Source: Macrostomum hystrix
Taxonomy: Eukaryota > Platyhelminthes > Macrostomidae
Direction of reading: 5' to 3'
NCBI GenBank assembly: GCA_950097015.1
Contig: CATNEN010000011.1
Location: 1 to 64,000 of the forward strand
Length of the DNA stretch: 64,000 bases
The notes under the pieces were generated by a model. It was not told where the DNA came from. It was given only the letters and a program-made list of their open reading frames with translations, and searched no databases. Positions 1 to 11,968 of this stretch are shown here, in pieces; position 1 is the stretch's first letter; every line of letters begins with the position of its first letter. A program made the translations under genes and the position numbers.

Positions 1-183
1 AATCATGCTCCGTGTAGCGATATAGAACAGCTTTGCGCGTGCTTCTCGCACAGATCGCTCTATATGGCTTTTCTGAACTATGTTGGGGCGCTGAGGCTAG
101 ACTTTGTTTCCTTGATTGGAACTGGCGCTTACACACTCTCCCAGTCAGCTGGAAGATATGAACGGAGCAAAAGTTTTAGCTAG
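1..183 (+). CDS. Partial A-type first frame (3' end)
   Basis: The frame is open from the first base and ends at TAG (181-183). It corresponds to residues 52-111 of the 111-residue A frame described at 425-760, and its start lies before the window. No known family is recognised. Like the other frames here it may be chance-open satellite sequence. Confidence 0.25.
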   Translation, partial: NHAPCSDIEQLCACFSHRSLYMAFLNYVGALRLDFVSLIGTGAYTLSQSAGRYERSKSFS

Positions 184-399
184 CTGCTCCCGCAGATGTC
201 ATTATGCTGCAATGTTAGAATTAGTCTCAGGATTTTGCAAAACACGCCGTACATGAATAAGCGAAAAGAACAACTTGAGCTTCTTGCACGTGCACTAGAA
301 CAGCTTTGCACGTTCTGTTTGCAAAGATCAATTCATGCTGCTATTTAAGCATTTTGAAGGGACACTTAAGGCTGTAGCTAGTTTGCTTAAGTGAAAGTG

Positions 400-424
400 C
401 TCTTACTCTAGTCAAGAGGAAGAT
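400..424 (+). promoter_or_regulatory. Ribosome-binding-like motif within a small hairpin (representative of all units)
   Basis: The leader of each unit ends with CTCTT (400-404), a 9-base spacer, AAGAG (414-418) and then GAAGAT before the ATG at 425. AAGAGGA would be a good Shine-Dalgarno sequence at about 5 bases from the start. The five-base inverted repeat could mask it in a transcript. The motif is unchanged in nearly all 99 units; C units read AAGAGGTAGAT. It is a real conserved string, but its function as a binding site is inference and applies only if the host is prokaryotic. Confidence 0.35.
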
Positions 425-760
425 ATGAACGCAGCTAAAGTTTTATATCTAGCTGCTCCCACAGATGTCTTGTGCAGCAATATCAGAACCAATGATTGCT
501 ATTGCAGCTTACAGCTAGCATGCCTGACTTTGAGAGGCGCAATGATGCACGCTGATACAGGAACAACCATAGAAAACAATCATGCTCCGTGTAGCGATAT
601 AGAACAGCTTTGCGCGTGCTTCTCGCACAGATCGCTCTATATGGCTTTTCTGAACTATGTTGGGGCGCTGAGGCTAGACTTTGTTTCCTTGATTGGAACT
701 GGCGCTTACACACTCTCCCAGTCAGCTGGAAGATATGAACGGAGCAAAAGTTTTAGCTAG
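425..760 (+). CDS. A-type first frame, 111 residues, function unknown
   Basis: Starts at ATG five bases after AGAGGA and ends at TAG in the GCTAGCTGC palindromic region. Cysteines lie at residues 17, 25, 27, 33, 56, 63 and 65, with CYC (25-27) and CAC (63-65). There is no signal peptide and no convincing membrane helix, and I recognise no family. The same frame, with small changes, is intact in most A units: 1002, 2156, 2733, 3887, 5041, 5618, 6196, 6773, 7351, 8505, 9082, 9660, 10237, 10814, 11392, 12546, 13123, 13701, 14278, 15432, 16009, 17832, 19577, 30763, 33705, 34859, 36013, 37183, 38337 and 50709. An opposite-strand frame of 76 codons is also open over the same bases in many units. 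Differences between copies do not favour silent sites. Coding status is therefore doubtful. Confidence 0.3.
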   Translation: MNAAKVLYLAAPTDVLCSNIRTNDCYCSLQLACLTLRGAMMHADTGTTIENNHAPCSDIEQLCACFSHRSLYMAFLNYVGALRLDFVSLIGTGAYTLSQSAGRYERSKSFS

Positions 761-1001
761 CTGCTCCCGCAGATGTCATTATGCTGCAATGTTAGAACTA
801 GGCTCAAGCTTTTGCAAATCACGCCGTACATGAAAAAGCGAAAAGAACAACTTGAGCTTCTTGCACGTGCACTAGAACAGCTTTGCACGTTCTGTTTGCA
901 AAGATCAATTCATGCTGCTATTTAAGCATTTTGAAGGGACACTTAAGGCTGTAGCTAGTTTGCTTAAGTGAAAGTGCTCTTACTCTAGTCAAGAGGAAGA
1001 T

Positions 1002-1337
1002 ATGAACGCAGCTAAAGTTTTATATCTAGCTGCTCTCACAGATGTCTTGTGCAGCAATATCAGAACCAATGATTGCTATTGCAGCTTACAGCTAGCATGC
1101 CTGACTTTGAGAGGCGCAATGATGCACGCTGATACAGGAACAACCATAGAAAACAATCATGCTCCGTGTAGCGATATAGAACAGCTTTGCGCGTGCTTCC
1201 CGCACAGATCGCTGTATGTGGCTTTTCTGAACTATGTTAGGGCGCTGAGGCTAGACTTTGTTTCCTTGATTGGAACTGGCGCTTACACACTCTCCCAGTC
1301 AGCTGGAAGATATGAACGGAGCAAAAGTTTTAGCTAG
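1002..1337 (+). CDS. A-type first frame, CCG/GTG variant
   Basis: Same 111-residue frame with P12L, S67P, M73V and G80R relative to 425-760. All four are replacement changes and several alter charge or backbone behaviour, yet this version has been amplified in units at 9660, 10237, 11392 and 13701, and in part at 7351. Spread without loss of these changes suggests that the encoded peptide is not under tight constraint. The final residue is N in place of S in the 9660 and 13701 copies. Confidence 0.25.
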   Translation: MNAAKVLYLAALTDVLCSNIRTNDCYCSLQLACLTLRGAMMHADTGTTIENNHAPCSDIEQLCACFPHRSLYVAFLNYVRALRLDFVSLIGTGAYTLSQSAGRYERSKSFS

Positions 1338-1578
1338 CTGCTCCCGCAGATGTCATTATGCTGCAATGTTAGAATTAGTCTCAGGATTTTGCAAAACACG
1401 CCGTACATGAATAAGCGAAAAGAACAACTTGAGCTTCTTGCACGTGCACTAGAACAGCTTTGCACGTGCTGTTTGCAAAGATCGATACATGCTGCTATTT
1501 AATCATTTGCAAAGGACACTCAAGGCTGTAGCCAGTTTGCTTAAGTGAAAGTGCTCTTACTCTAGTCAAGAGGAAGAT

Positions 1579-1878
1579 ATGAACGCAGCTAAAGTTTTAT
1601 ATCTAGCTGCTCCCACAGATGTCTTGTGCAGCAATATCAGAACCAATGACTGCTATTGCAGCTTACAGCTAGCATGCCTGACTTTGAGAGGCGCAATGAT
1701 GCACGCTGATACAGGAACAACCATAGAAAACAATCATGCTCCGTGTAGCGATATAGAACAGCTTTGCGCGTGCTTCTCGCACAGATCGCTCTATATGGCT
1801 TTTCTGAACTATGTTGGGGCGCTGAGGCTAGACTTTGTTTCCTTGATTGGAACTGGCGCTTACACACTCTACCAGTAA
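1579..1878 (+). CDS. A-type first frame, early-stop variant of 99 residues
   Basis: Identical in plan to 425-760, but TCC to TAC gives Y98 and TCA to TAA gives a stop after Q99, which removes the last 12 residues. The same short form is found at 4464-4763 (with L76P), 7928-8227, 11969-12268 and 14855-15154. Both base changes are always together, so the five copies descend from one event. They mark the first unit of the recurring 4-unit order in segment 1. Confidence 0.27.
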   Translation: MNAAKVLYLAAPTDVLCSNIRTNDCYCSLQLACLTLRGAMMHADTGTTIENNHAPCSDIEQLCACFSHRSLYMAFLNYVGALRLDFVSLIGTGAYTLYQ

Positions 1879-3042
1879 GCTGGAAGATATGAACGGAGCA
1901 AAAGTTTTAGCTAGCTGCTCCCGCAGATGTCATTATGCTGCAATGTTAGAATTAGTCTCAGGATTTTGCAAAACACGCCGTACATGAATAAGCGAAAAGA
2001 ACAACTTGAGCTTCTTGCACGTGCACTAGAACAGCTTTGCACGTGCTGTTTGCAAAGATCGATACATGCTGCTATTTAAGCATTTTGAAGGGACACTCAA
2101 GGCTGTAGCTAGTTTGCTTAAGTGAAAGTGCTCTTACTCTAGTCAAGAGGAAGATATGAACGCAGCTAAAGTTTTATATCTAGCTGCTCCCACAGATGTC
2201 TTGTGCAGCAATATCAGAACCAATGATTGCTATTGCAGCTTACAGCTAGCATGCCTGACTTTGAGAGGCGCAATGATGCACGCTGATACAGGAACAACCA
2301 TAGAAAACAATCATGCTCCGTGTAGCGATATAGAACAGCTTTGCGCGTGCTTCTCGCACAGATCGCTCTATATGGCTTTTCTGAACTATGTTGGGGCGCT
2401 GAGGCTAGACTTTGTTTCCTTGATTGGAACTGGCGCTTACACACTCTCCCAGTCAGCTGGAAGATATGAACGGAGCAAAAGTTTTAGCTAGCTGCTCCCG
2501 CAGATGTCATTATGCTGCAATGTTAGAATTAGTCTCAGGATTTTGCAAAACACGCCGTACATGAATAAGCGAAAAGAACAACTTGAGCTTCTTGCACGTG
2601 CACTAGAACAGCTTTGCACGTTCTGTTTGCAAAGATCAATTCATGCTGCTATTTAAGCATTTTGAAGGGACACTTAAGGCTGTAGCTAGTTTGCTTAAGT
2701 GAAAGTGCTCTTACTCTAGTCAAGAGGAAGATATGAACGCAGCTAAAGTTTTATATCTAGCTGCTCCCACAGATGTCTTGTGCAGCAATATCAGAACCAA
2801 TGATTGCTATTGCAGCTTACAGCTAGCATGCCTGACTTTGAGAGGCGCAATGATGCACGCTGATACAGGAACAACCATAGAAAACAATCATGCTCCGTGT
2901 AGCGATATAGAACAGCTTTGCGCGTGCTTCTCGCACAGATCGCTCTATATGGCTTTTCTGAACTATGTTGGGGCGCTGAGGCTAGACTTTGTTTCCTTGA
3001 TTGGAACTGGCGCTTACACACTCTCCCAGTCAGCTGGAAGAT

Positions 3043-3234
3043 ATGAACGGAGCAAAAGTTTTAGCTAGCTGCTCCCGCAGATGTCATTATGCTGCAATGT
3101 TAGAACTAGGCTCAAGCTTTTTGCAAATCACGCCGTACATGAAAAAGCGAAAAGAACAACTTGAGCTTCTTGCACGTGCACTAGAACAGCTTTGCACGTT
3201 CTGTTTGCAAAGATCAATTTATGCTGCTATTTAA
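3043..3234 (+). CDS. A-type second frame, 63 residues, function unknown
   Basis: Starts at the ATG behind GGAAGAT that overlaps the end of the first frame, and ends at TAA. The stretch is open upstream to a TTG at 3001, but the ATG is the better start. It is open only in 578-bp units, where one extra T (CAAGCTTTTTGC) joins the start to the downstream part. In 577-bp units the frame is broken. Its end, EQLCTFCLQRSIYAAI, resembles residues 60-75 of the B first frame (EQLCACFSHRSIYAAI), as expected from the dimeric unit. Other copies begin at the equivalent ATGs near 5928, 7083, 9392, 11124 and 13433. Function unknown. Confidence 0.22.
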   Translation: MNGAKVLASCSRRCHYAAMLELGSSFLQITPYMKKRKEQLELLARALEQLCTFCLQRSIYAAI

Positions 3235-3310
3235 GCATTTTGAAGGGACACTCAAGGCTGTAGCTAGTTTGCTTAAGTGAAAGTGCTCTTACTCTAGTCA
3301 AGAGGAAGAT

Positions 3311-3538
3311 ATGAACGCAGCTAAAGTTTTATATCTAGCTGCTCCCACAGATGTCTTGTGCAGCAATATCAGAACCAATGATTGCTATTGCAGCTTACAG
3401 CTAGCATGCCTGACTTTGAGAGGCGCAATGATGCACGCTGATACAGGAACAACCATAGAAAACAATCATGCTCCGTGTAGCGATATAGAACAGCTTTGCG
3501 CGTGCTTCCGCACAGATCGCTGTATGTGGCTTTTCTGA
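3311..3538 (+). pseudogene. A-type first frame broken by a one-base deletion
   Basis: The CCG-type unit here reads CTTCCGCAC where its sisters read CTTCCCGCAC. The loss shifts the frame at residue 66 and ends it at TGA (3536-3538) after 75 residues. The unit is 576 bp, one less than its class. Confidence 0.5.
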
Positions 3539-3886
3539 ACTATGTTAGGGCGCTGAGGCTAGACTTTGTTTCCTTGATTGGAACTGGCGCTTACACACTC
3601 TCCCAGTCAGCTGGAAGATATGAACGGAGCAAAAGTTTTAACTAGCTGCTCCCGCAGATGTCATTATGCTGCAATGTTAGAATTAGTCTCAGGATTTTGC
3701 AAAACACGCCGTACATGAATAAGCGAAAAGAACAACTTGAGCTTCTTGCACGTGCACTAGAACAGCTTTGCACGTGCTGTTTGCAAAGATCGATACATGC
3801 TGCTATTTAATCATTTGCAAAGGACACTCAAGGCTGTAGCCAGTTTGCTTAAGTGAAAGTGCTCTTACTCTAGTCAAGAGGAAGAT

Positions 3887-4222
3887 ATGAACGCAGCTAA
3901 AGTTTTATACCTAGCTGCTCCCACAGATGTCTTGTGCAGCAATGTCAGAACCAATGATTGCTATTGCAGCTTACAGCTAGCATGCCTGACTTTGAGAGGC
4001 GCAATGATGCACGCTGATACAGGAACAACCACAGAAAACAATCATGCTCCGTGTAGCGATCTAGAACAGGTTTGCGCGTGCTTCTCGCACAGATCGCTCT
4101 ATATGGCTTTTCTGAACTATGTTGGGGCGCTGAGGCTAGACTTTGTTTCCTTGATTGGAACTGGCGCTTACACACTCTCCCAGTCAGCTGGAAGATATGA
4201 ACGGAGCAAAAGTTTTAGCTAG
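3887..4222 (+). CDS. A-type first frame, I20V/I49T/I59L/L62V variant
   Basis: Intact 111-residue frame whose second half-unit also differs from its neighbours: CATTTTGCAGCAATG, GGCTTTTGCAAATC, CTTAAGCTTC and GCACGCGCAC. A second copy of the first frame is at 14278-14613, but there it is joined to the ordinary second half. The two units are therefore recombinants of each other. The unit at 18409 has the same unusual second half (18768-18860 region). Confidence 0.25.
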   Translation: MNAAKVLYLAAPTDVLCSNVRTNDCYCSLQLACLTLRGAMMHADTGTTTENNHAPCSDLEQVCACFSHRSLYMAFLNYVGALRLDFVSLIGTGAYTLSQSAGRYERSKSFS

Positions 4223-7200
4223 CTGCTCCCGCAGATGTCATTTTGCAGCAATGTTAGAATTAGTCTCAGGCTTTTGCAAATCACGCCGTACATGAAAAAG
4301 CGAAAAGAACAACTTAAGCTTCTTGCACGCGCACTAGAACAGCTTTGCACGTTCTGTTTGCAAAGATCGATACATGCTGCTATTTAAGCATTTTGAAGGG
4401 ACACTCAAGGCTGTAGCTAGTTTGCTTAAGTGAAAGTGCTCTTACTCTAGTCAAGAGGAAGATATGAACGCAGCTAAAGTTTTATATCTAGCTGCTCCCA
4501 CAGATGTCTTGTGCAGCAATATCAGAACCAATGACTGCTATTGCAGCTTACAGCTAGCATGCCTGACTTTGAGAGGCGCAATGATGCACGCTGATACAGG
4601 AACAACCATAGAAAACAATCATGCTCCGTGTAGCGATATAGAACAGCTTTGCGCGTGCTTCTCGCACAGATCGCTCTATATGGCTTTTCCGAACTATGTT
4701 GGGGCGCTGAGGCTAGACTTTGTTTCCTTGATTGGAACTGGCGCTTACACACTCTACCAGTAAGCTGGAAGATATGAACGGAGCAAAAGTTTTAGCTAGC
4801 TGCTCCCGCAGATGTCATTATGCTGCAATGTTAGAATTAGTCTCAGGATTTTGCAAAACACGCCGTACATGAATAAGCGAAAAGAACAACTTGAGCTTCT
4901 TGCACGTGCACTAGAACAGCTTTGCACGTGCTGTTTGCAAAGATCGATACATGCTGCTATTTAAGCATTTTGAAGGGACACTCAAGGCTGTAGCTAGTTT
5001 GCTTAAGTGAAAGTGCTCTTACTCTAGTCAAGAGGAAGATATGAACGCAGCTAAAGTTTTATATCTAGCTGCTCCCACAGATGTCTTGTGCAGCAATATC
5101 AGAACCAATGATTGCTATTGCAGCTTACAGCTAGCATGCCTGACTTTGAGAGGCGCAATGATGCACGCTGATACAGGAACAACCATAGAAAACAATCATG
5201 CTCCGTGTAGCGATATAGAACAGGTTTGCGCGTGCTTCTCGCACAGATCGCTCTATATGGCTTTTCTGAACTATGTTGGGGCGCTGAGGCTAGACTTTGT
5301 TTCCTTGATTGGAACTGGCGCTTACACACTCTCCCAGTCAGCTGGAAGATATGAACGGAGCAAAAGTTTTAGCTAGCTGCTCCCGCAGATGTCATTATGC
5401 TGCAATGTTAGAATTAGTCTCAGGATTTTGCAAAACACGCCGTACATGAATAAGCGAAAAGAACAACTTGAGCTTCTTGCACGTGCACTAGAACAGCTTT
5501 GCACGTTCTGTTTGCAAAGATCAATTCATGCTGCTATTTAAGCATTTTGAAGGGACACTTAAGGCTGTAGCTAGTTTGCTTAAGTGAAAGTGCTCTTACT
5601 CTAGTCAAGAGGAAGATATGAACGCAGCTAAAGTTTTATATCTAGCTGCTCCCACAGATGTCTTGTGCAGCAATATCAGAACCAATGATTGCTATTGCAG
5701 CTTACAGCTAGCATGCCTGACTTTGAGAGGCGCAATGATGCACGCTGATACAGGAACAACCATAGAAAACAATCATGCTCCGTGTAGCGATATAGAACAG
5801 CTTTGCGCGTGCTTCTCGCACAGATCGCTCTATATGGCTTTTCTGAACTATGTTGGGGCGCTGAGGCTAGACTTTGTTTCCTTGATTGGAACTGGCGCTT
5901 ACACACTCTCCCAGTCAGCTGGAAGATATGAACGGAGCAAAAGTTTTAGCTAGCTGCTCCCGCAGATGTCATTATGCTGCAATGTTAGAACTAGGCTCAA
6001 GCTTTTTGCAAATCACGCCGTACATGAAAAAGCGAAAAGAACAACTTGAGCTTCTTGCACGTGCACTAGAACAGCTTTGCACGTTCTGTTTGCAAAGATC
6101 AATTTATGCTGCTATTTAAGCATTTTGAAGGGACACTCAAGGCTGTAGCTAGTTTGCTTAAGTGAAAGTGCTCTTACTCTAGTCAAGAGGAAGATATGAA
6201 CGCAGCTAAAGTTTTATATCTAGCTGCTCTCACAGATGTCTTGTGCAGCAATATCAGAACCAATGATTGCTATTGCAGCTTACAGCTAGCATGCCTGACT
6301 TTGAGAGGCGCAATGATGCACGCTGATACAGGAACAACCATAGAAAACAATCATGCTCCGTGTAGCGATATAGAACAGCTTTGCGCGTGCTTCTCGCACA
6401 GATCGCTCTATATGGCTTTTCTGAACTATGTTGGGGCGCTGAGGCTAGACTTTGTTTCCTTGATTGGAACTGGCGCTTACACACTCTCCCAGTCAGCTGG
6501 AAGATATGAACGGAGCAAAAGTTTTAGCTAGCTGCTCCCGCAGATGTCATTATGCTGCAATGTTAGAATTAGTCTCAGGATTTTGCAAAACACGCCGTAC
6601 ATGAATAAGCGAAAAGAACAACTTGAGCTTCTTGCACGTGCACTAGAACAGCTTTGCACGTTCTGTTTGCAAAGATCAATTCATGCTGCTATTTAAGCAT
6701 TTTGAAGGGACACTTAAGGCTGTAGCTAGTTTGCTTAAGTGAAAGTGCTCTTACTCTAGTCAAGAGGAAGATATGAACGCAGCTAAAGTTTTATATCTAG
6801 CTGCTCCCACAGATGTCTTGTGCAGCAATATCAGAACCAATGATTGCTATTGCAGCTTACAGCTAGCATGCCTGACTTTGAGAGGCGCAATGATGCACGC
6901 TGATACAGGAACAACCATAGAAAACAATCATGCTCCGTGTAGCGATATAGAACAGCTTTGCGCGTGCTTCTCGCACAGATCGCTCTATATGGCTTTTCTG
7001 AACTATGTTGGGGCGCTGAGGCTAGACTTTGTTTCCTTGATTGGAACTGGCGCTTACACACTCTCCCAGTCAGCTGGAAGATATGAACGGAGCAAAAGTT
7101 TTAGCTAGCTGCTCCCGCAGATGTCATTATGCTGCAATGTTAGAACTAGGCTCAAGCTTTTTGCAAATCACGCCGTACATGAAAAAGCGAAAAGAACAAC

Positions 7201-7927
7201 TTGAGCTTCTTGCACGTGCACTAGAACAGCTTTGCACGTTCTGTTTGCAAAGATCAATTTATGCTGCTATTTAAGCATTTTGAAGGGACACTCAAGGCTG
7301 TAGCCAGTTTGCTTAAGTGAAAGTGCTCTTACTCTAGTCAAGAGGAAGATATGAACGCAGCTAAAGTTTTATACCTAGCTGCTCCCACAGATGTCTTGTG
7401 CAGCAATGTCAGAACCAATGATTGCTATTGCAGCTTACAGCTAGCATGCCTGACTTTGAGAGGCGCAATGATGCACGCTGATACAGGAACAACCATAGAA
7501 AACAATCATGCTCCGTGTAGCGATATAGAACAGCTTTGCGCGTGCTTCCCGCACAGATCGCTGTATGTGGCTTTTCTGAACTATGTTAGGGCGCTGAGGC
7601 TAGACTTTGTTTCCTTGATTGGAACTGGCGCTTACACACTCTCCCAGTCAGCTGGAAGATATGAACGGAGCAAAAGTTTTAGCTAGCTGCTCCCGCAGAT
7701 GTCATTATGCTGCAATGTTAGAATTAGTCTCAGGATTTTGCAAAACACGCCGTACATGAATAAGCGAAAAGAACAACTTGAGCTTCTTGCACGTGCACTA
7801 GAACAGCTTTGCACGTGCTGTTTGCAAAGATCGATACATGCTGCTATTTAATCATTTGCAAAGGACACTCAAGGCTGTAGCCAGTTTGCTTAAGTGAAAG
7901 TGCTCTTACTCTAGTCAAGAGGAAGAT

Positions 7928-10236
7928 ATGAACGCAGCTAAAGTTTTATATCTAGCTGCTCCCACAGATGTCTTGTGCAGCAATATCAGAACCAATGACT
8001 GCTATTGCAGCTTACAGCTAGCATGCCTGACTTTGAGAGGCGCAATGATGCACGCTGATACAGGAACAACCATAGAAAACAATCATGCTCCGTGTAGCGA
8101 TATAGAACAGCTTTGCGCGTGCTTCTCGCACAGATCGCTCTATATGGCTTTTCTGAACTATGTTGGGGCGCTGAGGCTAGACTTTGTTTCCTTGATTGGA
8201 ACTGGCGCTTACACACTCTACCAGTAAGCTGGAAGATATGAACGGAGCAAAAGTTTTAGCTAGCTGCTCCCGCAGATGTCATTATGCTGCAATGTTAGAA
8301 TTAGTCTCAGGATTTTGCAAAACACGCCGTACATGAATAAGCGAAAAGAACAACTTGAGCTTCTTGCACGTGCACTAGAACAGCTTTGCACGTGCTGTTT
8401 GCAAAGATCGATACATGCTGCTATTTAAGCATTTTGAAGGGACACTCAAGGCTGTAGCTAGTTTGCTTAAGTGAAAGTGCTCTTACTCTAGTCAAGAGGA
8501 AGATATGAACGCAGCTAAAGTTTTATATCTAGCTGCTCCCACAGATGTCTTGTGCAGCAATATCAGAACCAATGATTGCTATTGCAGCTTACAGCTAGCA
8601 TGCCTGACTTTGAGAGGCGCAATGATGCACGCTGATACAGGAACAACCATAGAAAACAATCATGCTCCGTGTAGCGATATAGAACAGCTTTGCGCGTGCT
8701 TCTCGCACAGATCGCTCTATATGGCTTTTCTGAACTATGTTGGGGCGCTGAGGCTAGACTTTGTTTCCTTGATTGGAACTGGCGCTTACACACTCTCCCA
8801 GTCAGCTGGAAGATATGAACGGAGCAAAAGTTTTAGCTAGCTGCTCCCGCAGATGTCATTATGCTGCAATGTTAGAATTAGTCTCAGGATTTTGCAAAAC
8901 ACGCCGTACATGAATAAGCGAAAAGAACAACTTGAGCTTCTTGCACGTGCACTAGAACAGCTTTGCACGTTCTGTTTGCAAAGATCAATTCATGCTGCTA
9001 TTTAAGCATTTTGAAGGGACACTTAAGGCTGTAGCTAGTTTGCTTAAGTGAAAGTGCTCTTACTCTAGTCAAGAGGAAGATATGAACGCAGCTAAAGTTT
9101 TATATCTAGCTGCTCCCACAGATGTCTTGTGCAGCAATATCAGAACCAATGATTGCTATTGCAGCTTACAGCTAGCATGCCTGACTTTGAGAGGCGCAAT
9201 GATGCACGCTGATACAGGAACAACCATAGAAAACAATCATGCTCCGTGTAGCGATATAGAACAGCTTTGCGCGTGCTTCTCGCACAGATCGCTCTATATG
9301 GCTTTTCTGAACTATGTTGGGGCGCTGAGGCTAGACTTTGTTTCCTTGATTGGAACTGGCGCTTACACACTCTCCCAGTCAGCTGGAAGATATGAACGGA
9401 GCAAAAGTTTTAGCTAGCTGCTCCCGCAGATGTCATTATGCTGCAATGTTAGAACTAGGCTCAAGCTTTTTGCAAATCACGCCGTACATGAAAAAGCGAA
9501 AAGAACAACTTGAGCTTCTTGCACGTGCACTAGAACAGCTTTGCACGTTCTGTTTGCAAAGATCAATTTATGCTGCTATTTAAGCATTTTGAAGGGACAC
9601 TCAAGGCTGTAGCTAGTTTGCTTAAGTGAAAGTGCTCTTACTCTAGTCAAGAGGAAGATATGAACGCAGCTAAAGTTTTATATCTAGCTGCTCTCACAGA
9701 TGTCTTGTGCAGCAATATCAGAACCAATGATTGCTATTGCAGCTTACAGCTAGCATGCCTGACTTTGAGAGGCGCAATGATGCACGCTGATACAGGAACA
9801 ACCATAGAAAACAATCATGCTCCGTGTAGCGATATAGAACAGCTTTGCGCGTGCTTCCCGCACAGATCGCTGTATGTGGCTTTTCTGAACTATGTTAGGG
9901 CGCTGAGGCTAGACTTTGTTTCCTTGATTGGAACTGGCGCTTACACACTCTCCCAGTCAGCTGGAAGATATGAACGGAGCAAAAGTTTTAACTAGCTGCT
10001 CCCGCAGATGTCATTATGCTGCAATGTTAGAATTAGTCTCAGGATTTTGCAAAACACGCCGTACATGAATAAGCGAAAAGAACAACTTGAGCTTCTTGCA
10101 CGTGCACTAGAACAGCTTTGCACGTGCTGTTTGCAAAGATCGATACATGCTGCTATTTAATCATTTGCAAAGGACACTCAAGGCTGTAGCCAGTTTGCTT
10201 AAGTGAAAGTGCTCTTACTCTAGTCAAGAGGAAGAT
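7928..10236 (+). repeat. Four-unit block, left copy (4041-bp offset)
   Basis: Order: TAC-type, standard, 578-bp type, CCG-type with TTTTAACTAG. The same order with the same diagnostic variants starts 4041 bp later at 11969, seven units on. I saw no difference at the positions I compared, but I did not check every base. Confidence 0.85.
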
Positions 10237-11968
10237 ATGAACGCAGCTAAAGTTTTATATCTAGCTGCTCTCACAGATGTCTTGTGCAGCAATATCAGAA
10301 CCAATGATTGCTATTGCAGCTTACAGCTAGCATGCCTGACTTTGAGAGGCGCAATGATGCACGCTGATACAGGAACAACCATAGAAAACAATCATGCTCC
10401 GTGTAGCGATATAGAACAGCTTTGCGCGTGCTTCCCGCACAGATCGCTGTATGTGGCTTTTCTGAACTATGTTAGGGCGCTGAGGCTAGACTTTGTTTCC
10501 TTGATTGGAACTGGCGCTTACACACTCTCCCAGTCAGCTGGAAGATATGAACGGAGCAAAAGTTTTAGCTAGCTGCTCCCGCAGATGTCATTATGCTGCA
10601 ATGTTAGAATTAGTCTCAGGATTTTGCAAAACACGCCGTACATGAATAAGCGAAAAGAACAACTTGAGCTTCTTGCACGTGCACTAGAACAGCTTTGCAC
10701 GTGCTGTTTGCAAAGATCGATACATGCTGCTATTTAATCATTTGCAAAGGACACTCAAGGCTGTAGCCAGTTTGCTTAAGTGAAAGTGCTCTTACTCTAG
10801 TCAAGAGGAAGATATGAACGCAGCTAAAGTTTTATATCTAGCTGCTCCCACAGATGTCTTGTGCAGCAATATCAGAACCAATGACTGCTATTGCAGCTTA
10901 CAGCTAGCATGCCTGACTTTGAGAGGCGCAATGATGCACGCTGATACAGGAACAACCATAGAAAACAATCATGCTCCGTGTAGCGATATAGAACAGCTTT
11001 GCGCGTGCTTCTCGCACAGATCGCTCTATATGGCTTTTCTGAACTATGTTGGGGCGCTGAGGCTAGACTTTGTTTCCTTGATTGGAACTGGCGCTTACAC
11101 ACTCTCCCAGTCAGCTGGAAGATATGAACGGAGCAAAAGTTTTAGCTAGCTGCTCCCGCAGATGTCATTATGCTGCAATGTTAGAACTAGGCTCAAGCTT
11201 TTTGCAAATCACGCCGTACATGAAAAAGCGAAAAGAACAACTTGAGCTTCTTGCACGTGCACTAGAACAGCTTTGCACGTTCTGTTTGCAAAGATCAATT
11301 TATGCTGCTATTTAAGCATTTTGAAGGGACACTCAAGGCTGTAGCTAGTTTGCTTAAGTGAAAGTGCTCTTACTCTAGTCAAGAGGAAGATATGAACGCA
11401 GCTAAAGTTTTATATCTAGCTGCTCTCACAGATGTCTTGTGCAGCAATATCAGAACCAATGATTGCTATTGCAGCTTACAGCTAGCATGCCTGACTTTGA
11501 GAGGCGCAATGATGCACGCTGATACAGGAACAACCATAGAAAACAATCATGCTCCGTGTAGCGATATAGAACAGCTTTGCGCGTGCTTCCCGCACAGATC
11601 GCTGTATGTGGCTTTTCTGAACTATGTTAGGGCGCTGAGGCTAGACTTTGTTTCCTTGATTGGAACTGGCGCTTACACACTCTCCCAGTCAGCTGGAAGA
11701 TATGAACGGAGCAAAAGTTTTAGCTAGCTGCTCCCGCAGATGTCATTATGCTGCAATGTTAGAATTAGTCTCAGGATTTTGCAAAACACGCCGTACATGA
11801 ATAAGCGAAAAGAACAACTTGAGCTTCTTGCACGTGCACTAGAACAGCTTTGCACGTGCTGTTTGCAAAGATCGATACATGCTGCTATTTAATCATTTGC
11901 AAAGGACACTCAAGGCTGTAGCCAGTTTGCTTAAGTGAAAGTGCTCTTACTCTAGTCAAGAGGAAGAT

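Noticed and set aside
381-410. TTGCTT and TACTCT as a bacterial promoter in the leader
   Set aside because: Spacing is only 15 bases and both hexamers are poor matches, so I do not annotate it.
483-713. Opposite-strand open frame of 76 codons overlapping the first frame, present in most A units
   Set aside because: It has no start context of its own, lies fully within the first frame, and changes whenever the first frame drifts. It is best read as a shadow of an unusually stop-poor stretch.
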